Source: an uncultured Lachnospiraceae bacterium (GTDB taxonomy: Bacteria; Bacillota_A; Clostridia; Lachnospirales; Lachnospiraceae). From it: a stretch of 31,184 nucleotides of DNA. Both the position numbers and the translations under genes were made by a program. Under the pieces are notes generated by a model. It made no database searches. It saw only the letters and a program-made list of their open reading frames with translations, and was not told the origin of the DNA. The first letter of the stretch is position 1; every line of letters begins with the position of its first letter. The stretch covers positions 1 through 31,184 of the forward strand of contig CAJTOU010000011.1 in assembly GCA_910577835.1 (NCBI GenBank), in the 5' to 3' direction. Of this stretch, positions 23,272 to 31,184 are shown one piece after another.

Positions 23272-24276
23272 ATGTTTCTTGGACAGGCAAGTATTAAATA
23301 TAAAGAAGATGTATTTATTCAGGGCTATGGCTCCGTAGTTGGACAAAAAGAAGGAGAAGGGCCTCTTGGCAGTCTTTTTGACGAGGTAGTGACAGACCCA
23401 AACTTTGGCGGCGAAAACTGGGAGGATGCAGAAAGTAAGCTTCAGGAAAAAATCGCAAATACGGCGATAAAAAATTCCGGCCTTGAAACAAAGGATATCC
23501 GATATATTTTTGCAGGAGATTTACTTGGACAGTTAATCGCAACCTCCTTTGGATTGAAAAATCTAAATATTCCCCTATTTGGACTGTATGGAGCCTGCTC
23601 TACCATGGGCGAATCTATCTCATTAGGCTCCATGTGTATTTCTGGCGGATATGCAGAGCATGTATTATGCATGACCTCAAGCCACTTTGCCAGCGCAGAA
23701 AAATCCTTCCGTTTTCCGCTTGGCTATGGTACACAGAGAAAATTTTCCGCCACATGGACCGTTACAGGCGGAGGAGGCGTCGTACTTGGAAAATCAGGTG
23801 GAACAGCCAAGGTAACAGGTATTACGACTGGAAAAATTGTAGATTATGGATATAAAGATAAGGAAAATATGGGAGCATGCATGGCACCTGCCGCAGCAGA
23901 TACGATTTACACACATTTGCAGGATTTTGAGACTTCACCGGAGGAATACGATAAAATTATTACAGGAGATTTGGGATATATCGGACAGACAATTCTTTTA
24001 GACCTTCTGGATGAAAAAGGGTATCGCATCGAAAAAAATCATATGGACTGTGGACTGGAAATTTTTGACAGTGAGGCGCAGGATACACATGCTGGAGCCA
24101 GCGGCTGTGGATGCTCCGCCTCTGTATTGTGCAGCCTAATTCTGGGAAATATCGGGAAAAAGACATGGAAGAAGGTTTTGTTTGTACCTACTGGAGCATT
24201 GTTTTCACCAGTATCCTCGAATGAGGGACAGTCAATTCCCGGAATTGCACATGCGGTGGTAATTGAGGCTGTATAG
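23272..24276 (+). CDS. spoVAD: Stage V sporulation protein AD
   Basis: Thiolase-fold protein that binds dipicolinate on the outer face of the spore inner membrane. 334 residues, standard length. Begins with GQASIKYKEDVFIQGYGSVVGQKEGEGPLG; conserved GLYGACSTMGESISLGS with thiolase-position C109; DTHAGASGCGCSASV and the C-terminal VPTGALFSPVSSNEGQSIPGIAHAVVIE are diagnostic. SD AGAAAGGAT sits at ordinary distance (8 nt) before the ATG. The same ATAGAAAGGAT string occurs in the spoVAA and spoVAC leaders, where a structured insert separates it from the ATG. The 213 bp before the gene is AT-rich and otherwise unremarkable. Confidence 0.95.
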   Translation: MFLGQASIKYKEDVFIQGYGSVVGQKEGEGPLGSLFDEVVTDPNFGGENWEDAESKLQEKIANTAIKNSGLETKDIRYIFAGDLLGQLIATSFGLKNLNIPLFGLYGACSTMGESISLGSMCISGGYAEHVLCMTSSHFASAEKSFRFPLGYGTQRKFSATWTVTGGGGVVLGKSGGTAKVTGITTGKIVDYGYKDKENMGACMAPAAADTIYTHLQDFETSPEEYDKIITGDLGYIGQTILLDLLDEKGYRIEKNHMDCGLEIFDSEAQDTHAGASGCGCSASVLCSLILGNIGKKTWKKVLFVPTGALFSPVSSNEGQSIPGIAHAVVIEAV

Positions 24277-24412
24277 ACAAAACCGGATAAAAGAATCTTT
24301 TGGTTTGATTAGATGAGATAAAAGAGTATTTTAATTTAGTTAAACAAAATATTGGCAGTTAAACATAAATAGAAAAAATGATAAAATATGGTGAAAGGAA
24401 AGGAATCTTCAT

Positions 24413-24769
24413 ATGATTTATTTAAAAGCGTTTATTGTAGGGGGAATTATCTGTGCGATTACGCAGATATTTATTGATAAAACAAAGCTTATGCCGGGAA
24501 GAATTATGGTGGGACTTGTGGTAATTGGAACAATTTTGGGGGCCTTTGGATGGTATGAGCATTTAATTGACTTTGCGGGAGCAGGAGCCAGTGTTCCACT
24601 GGTAAGTTTTGGGAATGGACTTTGGAAAGGGGTTAAAGAAGCGGTTGATGACGAAGGGTTTATTGGGATATTTATGGGGGGATTTAAGGCTGGAGCAGTA
24701 GGAATTTCAGGGGCACTGATTTTCGGGTATCTGGCATCACTGGTGTTTAAGCCGAAGATGAAGGAGTAG
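24413..24769 (+). CDS. spoVAE: Stage V sporulation protein AE (SpoVAEb type)
   Basis: Small membrane protein of 118 residues, paralogous to SpoVAC in sequence (AGAGASVPLVSFGNGLWKGVKEAVDDEGFIGIFMGGFKAGAVGISGALIFGYLASLVFKP), typical SpoVAEb. AAAGGA lies about 8 nt before the ATG. It closes the operon here; no spoVAEa, spoVAF or gerA-like gene follows before the non-coding block, so this is the AA-AB-AC-AD-AEb set. The 136-bp gap after spoVAD holds only AT-rich sequence with a weak hairpin. Confidence 0.93.
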   Translation: MIYLKAFIVGGIICAITQIFIDKTKLMPGRIMVGLVVIGTILGAFGWYEHLIDFAGAGASVPLVSFGNGLWKGVKEAVDDEGFIGIFMGGFKAGAVGISGALIFGYLASLVFKPKMKE

Positions 24770-24812
24770 GGAAATTTGTGAAAAGGTATATAAAAGGAAG
24801 ATTGTATGAGGG

Positions 24813-25058
24813 ACACAGAAGGAAGATGTTGAAGGTCTGCAATTCCCATTACGCAGTTTAGAAGCGCTAATCGTCTGAAGCTCTGCTAAAAGCATCTGTG
24901 TCAGGGGCCAACTCGCCTTGAAAGTTTTTGTAAAAATATACTCTTATGAGGCTCAAACAAACCCCTGACGCAGATAACGCAGAGTTCCAGACGATAAGTG
25001 CTTCTAAAAACTGCTCCACAGGGAATCGCAGACCTTCAACATCTTCCTTCTGCTGTGT
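24813..25058 (+). repeat. Long palindromic element, copy 3 (forward)
   Basis: About 246 bp. Outer arms 24813-24850 and 25021-25058 pair over GGAAGATGTTGAAGGTCTGC-type sequence with a 3-nt bulge. The inner core has GCTAAAAGCAT opposite ATAACGC, a TGTCAGGGG/CCCCTGACG stem, AACTCGCCTTG at 24910-24920 and GAGGCTCAAACAA. It begins 44 bp after the spoVAE stop. Confidence 0.8.
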
Positions 25059-25276
25059 TTCATAAGAATTTTATAAAAATTTCCTGATTTTAGGTTCAAT
25101 GTTTGATAAGTATATGGTCTTGATTTTTTACAGGCAGATGTTTCGATATAGTTGTTTTTTTCTGCTTTGACGAAAGCAGCATTATCGCTTTTGTCATTTT
25201 CTTATAAAAGTTTATTCTAAATCTATGAGTCTGATACTCAATTCAGAAAAAACGAAATTACATCTATTGATGCACA
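25059..25276. other. Spacer between palindrome copies 3 and 4; no gene seen
   Basis: AT-rich, no plausible coding frame. One perfect small hairpin, CTGCTTT-GACG-AAAGCAG (25162-25179), without a T-run after it on either strand. Confidence 0.5.
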
Positions 25277-25523
25277 GCTGATGAATGGAAGATGAAACAG
25301 AGCGTTCTAATCCCTATGAAATGACCCGAAGCTTCTTAGTTTTCAGAATTTTGCGTTATTTCTGCCAAGGGGTTGTCTGAGCCTTGAAAAATATCAAGCT
25401 TAGAAAATCTCCAAGGCGAGTTGCCCCTTGACAGAAATGCTTTTAGCAAAATCCTGAAAGCTTAGAAGCTTCAGGGTCATGCAATGGGATTAGAACGCTC
25501 TGTTTCATCTTCCATTCACCGGC
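25277..25523 (-). repeat. Long palindromic element, copy 4 (inverted)
   Basis: About 247 bp. The outer stem is nearly perfect over ~35 bp (25282-25313 with 25487-25518; core ACAGAGCGTTCTAATCCC). The conserved core is on the minus strand: complement of CAAGGCGAGTT at 25412-25422, GCTAAAAGCATTTCTG, CAGAAATAACGCAAAA. It ends 29 bp before the GH43 stop and could terminate that transcript. Confidence 0.82.
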
Positions 25524-25552
25524 GTCCCTCAGCCACCAGCCTCAACCAACTC

Positions 25553-27181
25553 CTACCTTACAATCACCTTTGCCTTAAACTCCATCGGCACATCTTTCCC
25601 TTTCCCGCTTGGAATCGGCACTGAGAAATTCGGAGTCCCATCCTCATTCCAATAAATCCTCATCAGCGTAGTATTCCTTCCCGCATCATACAACGGCTGA
25701 TAACTCTTATCAATCAAATACTTCTCTTCCTGTCTTGCATGATAAACCATAATATCATGCCCCTCTTCATCCTTTGTAAAACTGTTATGTCCCGGCCCAA
25801 ACTGTTTATTCTTCTTTGTACTCTGAAATACCGGATATGGTGACTTTGTCCATGAACGCGGGTCGAGCAAATCTGCATTTTCATCTGCCGTACACATTCC
25901 AACGCAGTAAAGCGCATCTGTCCCCGATGCAGAATAGGTAAGGAACAACCTGCCATTTCTGTGCAAAAATCCCGCTCCCTCACATACAGGAAATCCGTGT
26001 CTTTCCCAGTTAAACTCCGGCGACACCACCGGACAAATTCTCGAAGAATCAATTGTCCATGGATTTACCATCTTTGCAGCATAAATTACCGAATCTACCG
26101 GATGTTTTTCTGCCCAGAAGAAATATAATTCACCATGAAGCTGAAGCACCGTATGGTCCAGAGAAAAATCTGTAAATGCAATCGTATCTTCTACTGTCTT
26201 CTTTACCTGTCCAAGGTCTACCCATTCTCCTTCAAACGGGTCTGCAGCCTTGCACTGTAATACATGAGGTCTGATAGACCATAAATCATTCTCATCAATT
26301 GAAGTAGTATAATAAATATACCATGTTCCATCAATAAAATGAATTTCCGGTGCCCAGATATGAGGACTCTGAAAGCCCGGCAGAGGGTCTCTGTGATAAA
26401 CCACTCTTTCCACATATTCACCGGAATCATCTGCAAGTCCTTCCAAAGTGGAAGCCCTTCTTATCGTAATATTCCGATACTGATATTCTCCAATCAAATT
26501 GTGTTTATCATCCGTATGAGAGGCAGTAAAATAAAACATACCATCTATATGCTTATAGACAAACGGGTCTGCTCTGTGACGAATAATCGGGTTTGTATAG
26601 AGATGCTGATAAATGGTTCCTGTCACCTCTGTCTCACCCTCCATATCTGTATTCACTGTTCCCCATGTTACCTTCTTGTCCTCTTTTTCGCCATTGGAAT
26701 ATGTTACCTGTACTCTTTCCGGCAGTTCTGGTACTTCTCCTTTTTTCACCTCTATACAAATCTCTTCAATCTCTTCAATCACTACTTCTTCCGGCTTGCC
26801 ATAAAGCTTTTGCAGTTCAGTAAGTATCTCTTCTGACACCTCTACTGGTTCCGAGACTCCGGTATATTCCGGCACGTCTCGTCTGGATACAATCTGCTCA
26901 TGATATTCAATTAAATCTTTTGATGTATATACATATACCTTTGATATGTCCTGCGGCCGTTCTGGTACCTTTTCCCCATACACTTTAAAACCATCTTCTG
27001 TCTTTACAAGCTGAGGCTTTGTCATTCTTCCGAAGCCATACTCCGCAAAAAGAATTCCGTTATTTCCGTTCAGAGCATACCAATCTATTTTATCATAGCT
27101 GTACTCCAGATGCAGACTGTCTGATTCTGCATTCTTCCAGTTCATAGTATATGGTCTTACATAAAAGTTTGTTCTTTTCAT
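25553..27181 (-). CDS. Glycoside hydrolase family 43 with Ig-like domain
   Basis: Five-bladed beta-propeller hydrolase, probably an arabinofuranosidase or xylosidase acting on imported oligosaccharides; 542 residues, no signal peptide, so cytoplasmic. The catalytic domain is ~192-542: base D205 in RADPFV, likely pKa-modulating D342 in FSLDHTV, acid E401 in CEGAGF, plus WAPEIHF. Residues ~135-190 look like a Big_4 Ig-like domain (VKKGEVPELPERVQVTYSNGEK...VTWGTV). Residues ~20-97 resemble the start of another GH43 propeller (LHLEYSYDKIDWYALNGN), with RDP replaced by MTKP, so non-catalytic. AAGGAAG precedes the ATG; it is 21 bp after the GH36 gene and co-transcribed. Substrate unproven. Confidence 0.88.
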   Translation of the reverse strand: MKRTNFYVRPYTMNWKNAESDSLHLEYSYDKIDWYALNGNNGILFAEYGFGRMTKPQLVKTEDGFKVYGEKVPERPQDISKVYVYTSKDLIEYHEQIVSRRDVPEYTGVSEPVEVSEEILTELQKLYGKPEEVVIEEIEEICIEVKKGEVPELPERVQVTYSNGEKEDKKVTWGTVNTDMEGETEVTGTIYQHLYTNPIIRHRADPFVYKHIDGMFYFTASHTDDKHNLIGEYQYRNITIRRASTLEGLADDSGEYVERVVYHRDPLPGFQSPHIWAPEIHFIDGTWYIYYTTSIDENDLWSIRPHVLQCKAADPFEGEWVDLGQVKKTVEDTIAFTDFSLDHTVLQLHGELYFFWAEKHPVDSVIYAAKMVNPWTIDSSRICPVVSPEFNWERHGFPVCEGAGFLHRNGRLFLTYSASGTDALYCVGMCTADENADLLDPRSWTKSPYPVFQSTKKNKQFGPGHNSFTKDEEGHDIMVYHARQEEKYLIDKSYQPLYDAGRNTTLMRIYWNEDGTPNFSVPIPSGKGKDVPMEFKAKVIVR

Positions 27182-27202
27182 TAAATTTCTTCCTTACCTT
27201 TC

Positions 27203-29317
27203 CTAAATATTTGTTTCTTCCAACAGGACAGCAACTGCTTTCATTTCCTCTGTAACTACAAGCTTTAAAACTCCATCTTCCACTTTGACATCTACAAAAC
27301 TGTCTGAATATTGGTCTGCAACTACTGTCGCGCAACCCTCTGGAAGCTCTATCTCTATTACCTCTGGAAATTCTTCATGAAACACATGAACCAAAGCATA
27401 TGCCCCGCCATTTTTTCCGGTTCTCACAACTCCCTGCCAGCCTTTCAAATGTCTTTCACTTGTAATCTTCGGACCAAAACGGTAGGTATACCCTTCTTTA
27501 ATTATCGGCGCAATCTTTTTATAAAATGCGATTCCATTGTCAATAATATCCCATTGTTCTTTTGTAAGCTCTGTCACATCACCGGACAGGCACATTCTTC
27601 CAAGAAATGTATTTGCAATGGAATATGCGATTCGCTTCAGGCTGTCCGTCTTTCGAATTACTGCCCATATCTGGCTTTGACGAGGAAGAATCGCTCTGTG
27701 AAGATTGGCGGCAATCACAGGAATTTCCTCACATTCATGTGCATCAGAAAAAGATGCCATAGAACACAGACTCATCATTAACGGTTCCAGTTTATGTCCA
27801 CCTGAAGAACAGTTTTCAAGTATAATGCCGGGAATCTCTTCTGATACTTTTTTTACAAAGTTGACTGACGCACTCATATTTTTTCTAAGACCTTCTCCTA
27901 GAGATTCGCAGCCATCACAGCCGATACCTATGGTATCATTATAATCCATTTTCATATATTCAAAACCATATTTTTTCAAAGTTCCTATTACTTTTTCAGA
28001 AAGGTAGTCCTGTACCCATAAATCATTCATATCCCAGAATCTTCTGCTATAAGTAGAAATTGGATAACCGTCTCTCTTTAGTTGATGTTCTGTCATGTGA
28101 TAAGCTTTTGCAGCGCTTCCTATATTGTCAATTTCAAACCAAATGCCGGGCTTCATACCTGTATTCTTTATTAACTCAACTGTTTTTTCGAGTCCCTGTG
28201 GAAATAAGGATGGTGATACATTATAGTCGCCCATGCTGATATCCCATGGAATGTTATCCTCTTTAAACCAGCCGCAATCAATCACGAAATATTCAAATCC
28301 TTTGTCCTTAATCGCATTGACAATACCTGCTATATTTTCATGTGACGGACAACCCCATGTAGTACAATATTCATTAAAAATAATCGGAAGATGCTCTTCA
28401 CTTTCCGGTATGGTACGCAAATATTTTTCTCCGGACTGTGTCAGCCTCTGACAAATTCTGTCGATACCTCCACCGTGACATACACTGATTATCGCAGTGG
28501 GTGTTTCAAATGTTTCTCCCTTTTTTAATATCTTTGTCCAGTGTCCAAACTCTCTATCCGCAAGACCTCCTGAAATATGCAAAGCATCATCCTGACGATA
28601 TACCTCCATCTGCCAAGAAGCCTCATGTGCAAGCTGCACACCCCAAAACACCTGATTTATCTTATCCTCTACGGCAACAAAAGGAAAAAATTTTTTTACC
28701 GGCATAGAACCTGTCTGCCCGAACCTCTCTGTTGATGCAGACCATGTAGACCATGATGGCTCAAGCTGCAAATCTTCTATGGTATCTGTACAGAGTCTTC
28801 CCTCATGACTCCATTTGCTTCTTAGACGGTGTATCAGCAGACTGTCCGGACCATCTCCTTCCAAAAACGGAGAAATATTTCCAAGTTCAAAGCTTGACAG
28901 CATTTCCAATGTAATATCTTTTTCAGAAATATTTTCTACAATATTTTTCATCTCAAAGCTGTCATCACCTTCATACCATGTTACAACATTACAGGCATTA
29001 TAACCTCTTTTATCCTCCAAAAAAGTTTTTACTATTGTTACATCTTCTCTTTCTTCTACTATCTGGCTCTTATACTCCAGCCGGTTTGAAGATTCTCCGT
29101 TTCTCATGGAAGAACCATGTCCGTAACAGTTTGGATACATATCACCAATCAGTTTCATCTGTATTAATGAATTAATCCGATAAAATTTTGATTTGTTATC
29201 TTTGCCGTTCATATCGGCGGGAATTACAGAAAAACCTACTCTTGCATAGTCGGTTTCCAACTCATATTTTAAAATCATATCGCCGACTTGGATTCTTGAT
29301 ATCTCTTCAATTGCCAT
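27203..29317 (-). CDS. Glycoside hydrolase family 36, alpha-galactosidase
   Basis: Retaining exo-enzyme removing alpha-galactose from raffinose-type or galactomannan oligosaccharides. 704 residues, near the GH36 norm (~700-740), cytoplasmic. N-terminal beta-sandwich (~1-300), then a TIM barrel with IFNEYCTTWGCPS, FVIDCGWF and KPGIWFEIDNIG; likely nucleophile D458 in YMKMDYND and acid/base D525 in ASFSDAHE. LENCSSGGHKLEP is also typical. The usual KWD around the nucleophile reads KMD, so specificity may differ from raffinose enzymes. GAGGAAG precedes the ATG. A promoter with repeats lies upstream and GH43 follows. Confidence 0.9.
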   Translation of the reverse strand: MAIEEISRIQVGDMILKYELETDYARVGFSVIPADMNGKDNKSKFYRINSLIQMKLIGDMYPNCYGHGSSMRNGESSNRLEYKSQIVEEREDVTIVKTFLEDKRGYNACNVVTWYEGDDSFEMKNIVENISEKDITLEMLSSFELGNISPFLEGDGPDSLLIHRLRSKWSHEGRLCTDTIEDLQLEPSWSTWSASTERFGQTGSMPVKKFFPFVAVEDKINQVFWGVQLAHEASWQMEVYRQDDALHISGGLADREFGHWTKILKKGETFETPTAIISVCHGGGIDRICQRLTQSGEKYLRTIPESEEHLPIIFNEYCTTWGCPSHENIAGIVNAIKDKGFEYFVIDCGWFKEDNIPWDISMGDYNVSPSLFPQGLEKTVELIKNTGMKPGIWFEIDNIGSAAKAYHMTEHQLKRDGYPISTYSRRFWDMNDLWVQDYLSEKVIGTLKKYGFEYMKMDYNDTIGIGCDGCESLGEGLRKNMSASVNFVKKVSEEIPGIILENCSSGGHKLEPLMMSLCSMASFSDAHECEEIPVIAANLHRAILPRQSQIWAVIRKTDSLKRIAYSIANTFLGRMCLSGDVTELTKEQWDIIDNGIAFYKKIAPIIKEGYTYRFGPKITSERHLKGWQGVVRTGKNGGAYALVHVFHEEFPEVIEIELPEGCATVVADQYSDSFVDVKVEDGVLKLVVTEEMKAVAVLLEETNI

Positions 29318-29371
29318 AAAACTTCCTCACATTCTGCCGCAGAATAACACGGCTAATCGCTATCAACAATC

Positions 29372-29428
29372 AACCAGCCAATTATCCTTTTACTGGTTAT
29401 AATCAGTACAATCAGCCTTTTGCTGGTT
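29372..29428 (-). promoter_or_regulatory. Repeat sites in the GH36-GH43 leader (regulator-binding candidate)
   Basis: Two direct copies of CCTTTTRCTGGTT (plus-strand reading, 29386-29398 and 29416-29428) lie 30 bp apart, with an inverted AACCAGCC at 29373-29380. They lie 50-110 bp downstream of the -10, consistent with a roadblock operator or a leader hairpin. Confidence 0.4.
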
Positions 29429-29480
29429 GCATTATTTATCCATATTTTCTATCCATATTTTGGCTTATAAAATATAATTA

Positions 29481-29509
29481 AGTATATCATATTTTTCTTA
29501 GTTCCGCAA
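29481..29509 (-). promoter_or_regulatory. SigA promoter for the GH36-GH43 operon
   Basis: Minus strand: -35 TTGCGG (29504-29509), 17-bp spacer, -10 TATACT (29481-29486). The leader to the GH36 start is about 155 nt. Confidence 0.6.
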
Positions 29510-29547
29510 GTTAGAAGAAAGGGTTTCGTGAAATCAGACAGAAAAGA

Positions 29548-29577
29548 TAAAAACCTCCCACGACATGTCGTGGGAGG
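29548..29577 (-). terminator. Intrinsic terminator of the sugar-binding protein gene
   Basis: A perfect 24-bp palindrome (29554-29577; arms CCTCCCACGACA / TGTCGTGGGAGG) is followed on the minus strand by TTTTTATCTTTT. It lies 30 bp after the stop and insulates the GH operon. Confidence 0.92.
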
Positions 29578-29606
29578 AAGGGATTATAACTTTATGTCAT
29601 TTTTTA

Positions 29607-31133
29607 TTATTCAAGAACTGCTGAAATTGTATCAAGCAACTCTTTATTTGTTGCATTTGCAGCCTCTGTCAGTGCCTGTACTTTTTCGTATGGGTCACCG
29701 CCGTTGTCAAATACCCAAGCTTCAACACCAGCTGCGCCATCATACAAAGTAGCAGAATTATAATTATCGGCCAGCCATGTATCAAATCCAGGAATCTGAG
29801 CAGAACCATAACAGGTCCATTTTGAGGTTCTAACCTTCTCAAAGAAAGCATCGAAATAAGGAGCTCTGTCAATATTATATTTTTCCTTACCTACTGTATC
29901 ACCACCTGCCTCTGTGGTAGGATGCTTTGCTTCATATGCTTTCCAGATTTCTTCATCTGTTGTAATCGGGCAGTTATTAATAGGTCCTGGAGCCAAACCA
30001 GATGCGGAAGCCAGCTCATCATTACCTACAACAGATGCAATAATTTCATCACGTTTGGAAATCTTAAACTGCCAGCCCTGAGAACCCCAGCAGAAGAATT
30101 TCAATACTTCATATGCTTCACGTGGATTATCTGTACCAGAATAAATACCACCAAAGTCCATAGTTGCAAGATAAGTATCACTGTCATTGTCAGATGTATG
30201 AGGAAGTACATAAGGAACCCAGTATACCTGTTTTGTATACATTTCGTCTTTATCCCAATATCTTTCCCAGCACCACCAGTTATCCCATCTCATGGCAACC
30301 AGACCTTCATCCTGTGGATAACGCTGGTCACCACCATCTTCATAACCCGGCATACCTACCATGTTTCCAGGAGCTTTCTGTCCATTTTCTCTCCAGCCTT
30401 TTTCAATCATCATACCGTCAGCCCAGTCTGTCAGGTCAAATTCCTTGCCATTCCAGCCAAACTCACCGATACAGTCAGCGTTTGCTGCGATTGGATACCA
30501 TGTAATAACAGTAACAGCTTCAGAAATACCCCAGCCGCTTCCCTGATTATCAATGGTTACATCCTCTACACATTTCTCCAAATCTTCAAATGTCCAATCT
30601 GTAGAAGGCATTTCTTTATTTCTTTGTTTGAAGTAGTTCATATTCAGCCATGCTTCTGTTGGGAAGAACTTAACCGGTGTTGTCCACTTTCCTTCTGTTC
30701 CCAGATAACCAAGCTTATATTCATTGATACCACCGATTACATTCTGTGTATCCTTATCAGCTTCCCACATAAACTTCATATTAGCCAACATACCATTTCT
30801 AATGGCAAAGTCAGGTGTACCAAGTACCCAGAACACATCTGGCATCTGACTAGTACCCATATAGGAAGTCAGGTTCTGATTGTTTTCACCGGTTGTAGTT
30901 TCACTGACATTAATAGTAATATTTGGATACAAATCATTCCATTCCTTTGTCAATGATTTTGCAATAGGACCATCTTCCCAAAGCTGATAGGTAAGAGTGA
31001 TTTCATCCTCTGTCATAGGGTCCAATGTTGCAGCATCTTTCTTCTCACTTTTTTTCCCGCATGCTGTAAACAAGCTTCCTGTCATTGCTACTGCAAGCGT
31101 TAAACAAAGTACTTTCTTTATGTTTTTTGACAT
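29607..31133 (-). CDS. Extracellular solute-binding lipoprotein of a carbohydrate ABC importer
   Basis: Family 1-type sugar-binding protein, 508 residues, anchored outside the membrane. Lipoprotein signal peptide MSKNIKKVLCLTLAVAMTGSLFTAC with lipidated C25, then Lys-rich linker. The mature part begins DEITLTYQLWEDGPIAKSLTKEWNDLYPNITINV, the usual first beta-alpha of this fold, and is rich in Trp (WWCWERYWDK), as in oligosaccharide binders. AGGAGG stands 7 nt before the ATG. No permease or ATPase lies downstream; a terminator follows, so permease genes may be upstream beyond the window or elsewhere. The adjacent GH36 and GH43 suggest galactose- or arabinose-containing oligosaccharides as ligand. 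Confidence 0.93.
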   Translation of the reverse strand: MSKNIKKVLCLTLAVAMTGSLFTACGKKSEKKDAATLDPMTEDEITLTYQLWEDGPIAKSLTKEWNDLYPNITINVSETTTGENNQNLTSYMGTSQMPDVFWVLGTPDFAIRNGMLANMKFMWEADKDTQNVIGGINEYKLGYLGTEGKWTTPVKFFPTEAWLNMNYFKQRNKEMPSTDWTFEDLEKCVEDVTIDNQGSGWGISEAVTVITWYPIAANADCIGEFGWNGKEFDLTDWADGMMIEKGWRENGQKAPGNMVGMPGYEDGGDQRYPQDEGLVAMRWDNWWCWERYWDKDEMYTKQVYWVPYVLPHTSDNDSDTYLATMDFGGIYSGTDNPREAYEVLKFFCWGSQGWQFKISKRDEIIASVVGNDELASASGLAPGPINNCPITTDEEIWKAYEAKHPTTEAGGDTVGKEKYNIDRAPYFDAFFEKVRTSKWTCYGSAQIPGFDTWLADNYNSATLYDGAAGVEAWVFDNGGDPYEKVQALTEAANATNKELLDTISAVLE

Positions 31134-31184
31134 AAAACATCCTCCTTTTCTTAAAATTTTTCCCTTTTTTTATTTATTGGCAGC

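Noticed and set aside
11674..25523. Retron msr-msd or integron attC for the long palindromes
   Set aside because: No reverse transcriptase or integrase gene is in the window, and the conserved pieces do not match attC core sites. Kept only as an unassigned palindrome family.
29922..30956. 344-residue plus-strand frame inside the sugar-binding protein gene
   Set aside because: It is antisense to a well-supported lipoprotein gene and has the composition of a reverse-strand shadow.

Overview
The window looks like chromosome of a low-GC, spore-forming Firmicute of the Clostridia, most likely a gut Lachnospiraceae. It carries a complete-looking spoVA operon, a lysine (L-box) riboswitch, Firmicutes-style ribosome binding sites, and glycan-use genes next to a lipoprotein sugar-binding protein. 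I cannot name a genus. No tRNA, rRNA, CRISPR array, transposase, phage gene or plasmid gene was seen.

Layout. 1-2754 (minus): nucleoid-associated protein, CPBP membrane protease and a truncated UDP-galactopyranose mutase (glf), in one likely operon. 2944-5082 (plus): a small membrane protein and argS. 5117-5221: a nested long palindrome between convergent genes. 5260-6538 (minus): a SPOR-containing amidase and an Asn-rich lipoprotein. 6621-11479 (minus): a four-gene Gld-like ABC exporter operon (ATPase, permease, GldG-like, DUF4340). 11480-12601: non-coding, with two long palindromes around a ~36-bp tandem array. 12602-14874 (minus): dapA-dapB under a lysine riboswitch. 14958-18375 (minus): a tandem-OB SSB-like protein, typA and yigZ. 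18485-21022 (minus): PBP1A. 21193-24769 (plus): spoVAA-AB-AC-AD-AEb. 24770-25552: non-coding, with two more copies of the long palindrome. 25553-29317 (minus): GH43 and GH36 enzymes from one promoter. 29607-31133 (minus): a sugar-binding lipoprotein ending at a strong terminator.

Two things stand out. First, spoVAA and spoVAC are each preceded by a copy of the same structured leader. In both, a Shine-Dalgarno stands exactly 5 nt before one strand of a 9-bp helix, and the other strand ends directly at the ATG. Folding would bring the Shine-Dalgarno to normal distance, a split ribosome binding site duplicated within one sporulation operon; an upstream helix crosses it as a pseudoknot. Second, four ~230-247 bp palindromes form a family. 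They share the internal-loop and core sequences (AACTCGCCTTG ... GAGGCTCA), but each has its own outer stem that is nonetheless self-complementary. They occur as two inverted pairs in the two largest intergenic gaps. Neither element matches a family I can name.

Functionally, much of the window is envelope and spore biology: PBP1A, the amidase, lysine/DAP supply for peptidoglycan and dipicolinate, and SpoVA channels that carry dipicolinate. Oligosaccharide import and cytoplasmic breakdown form the right end.
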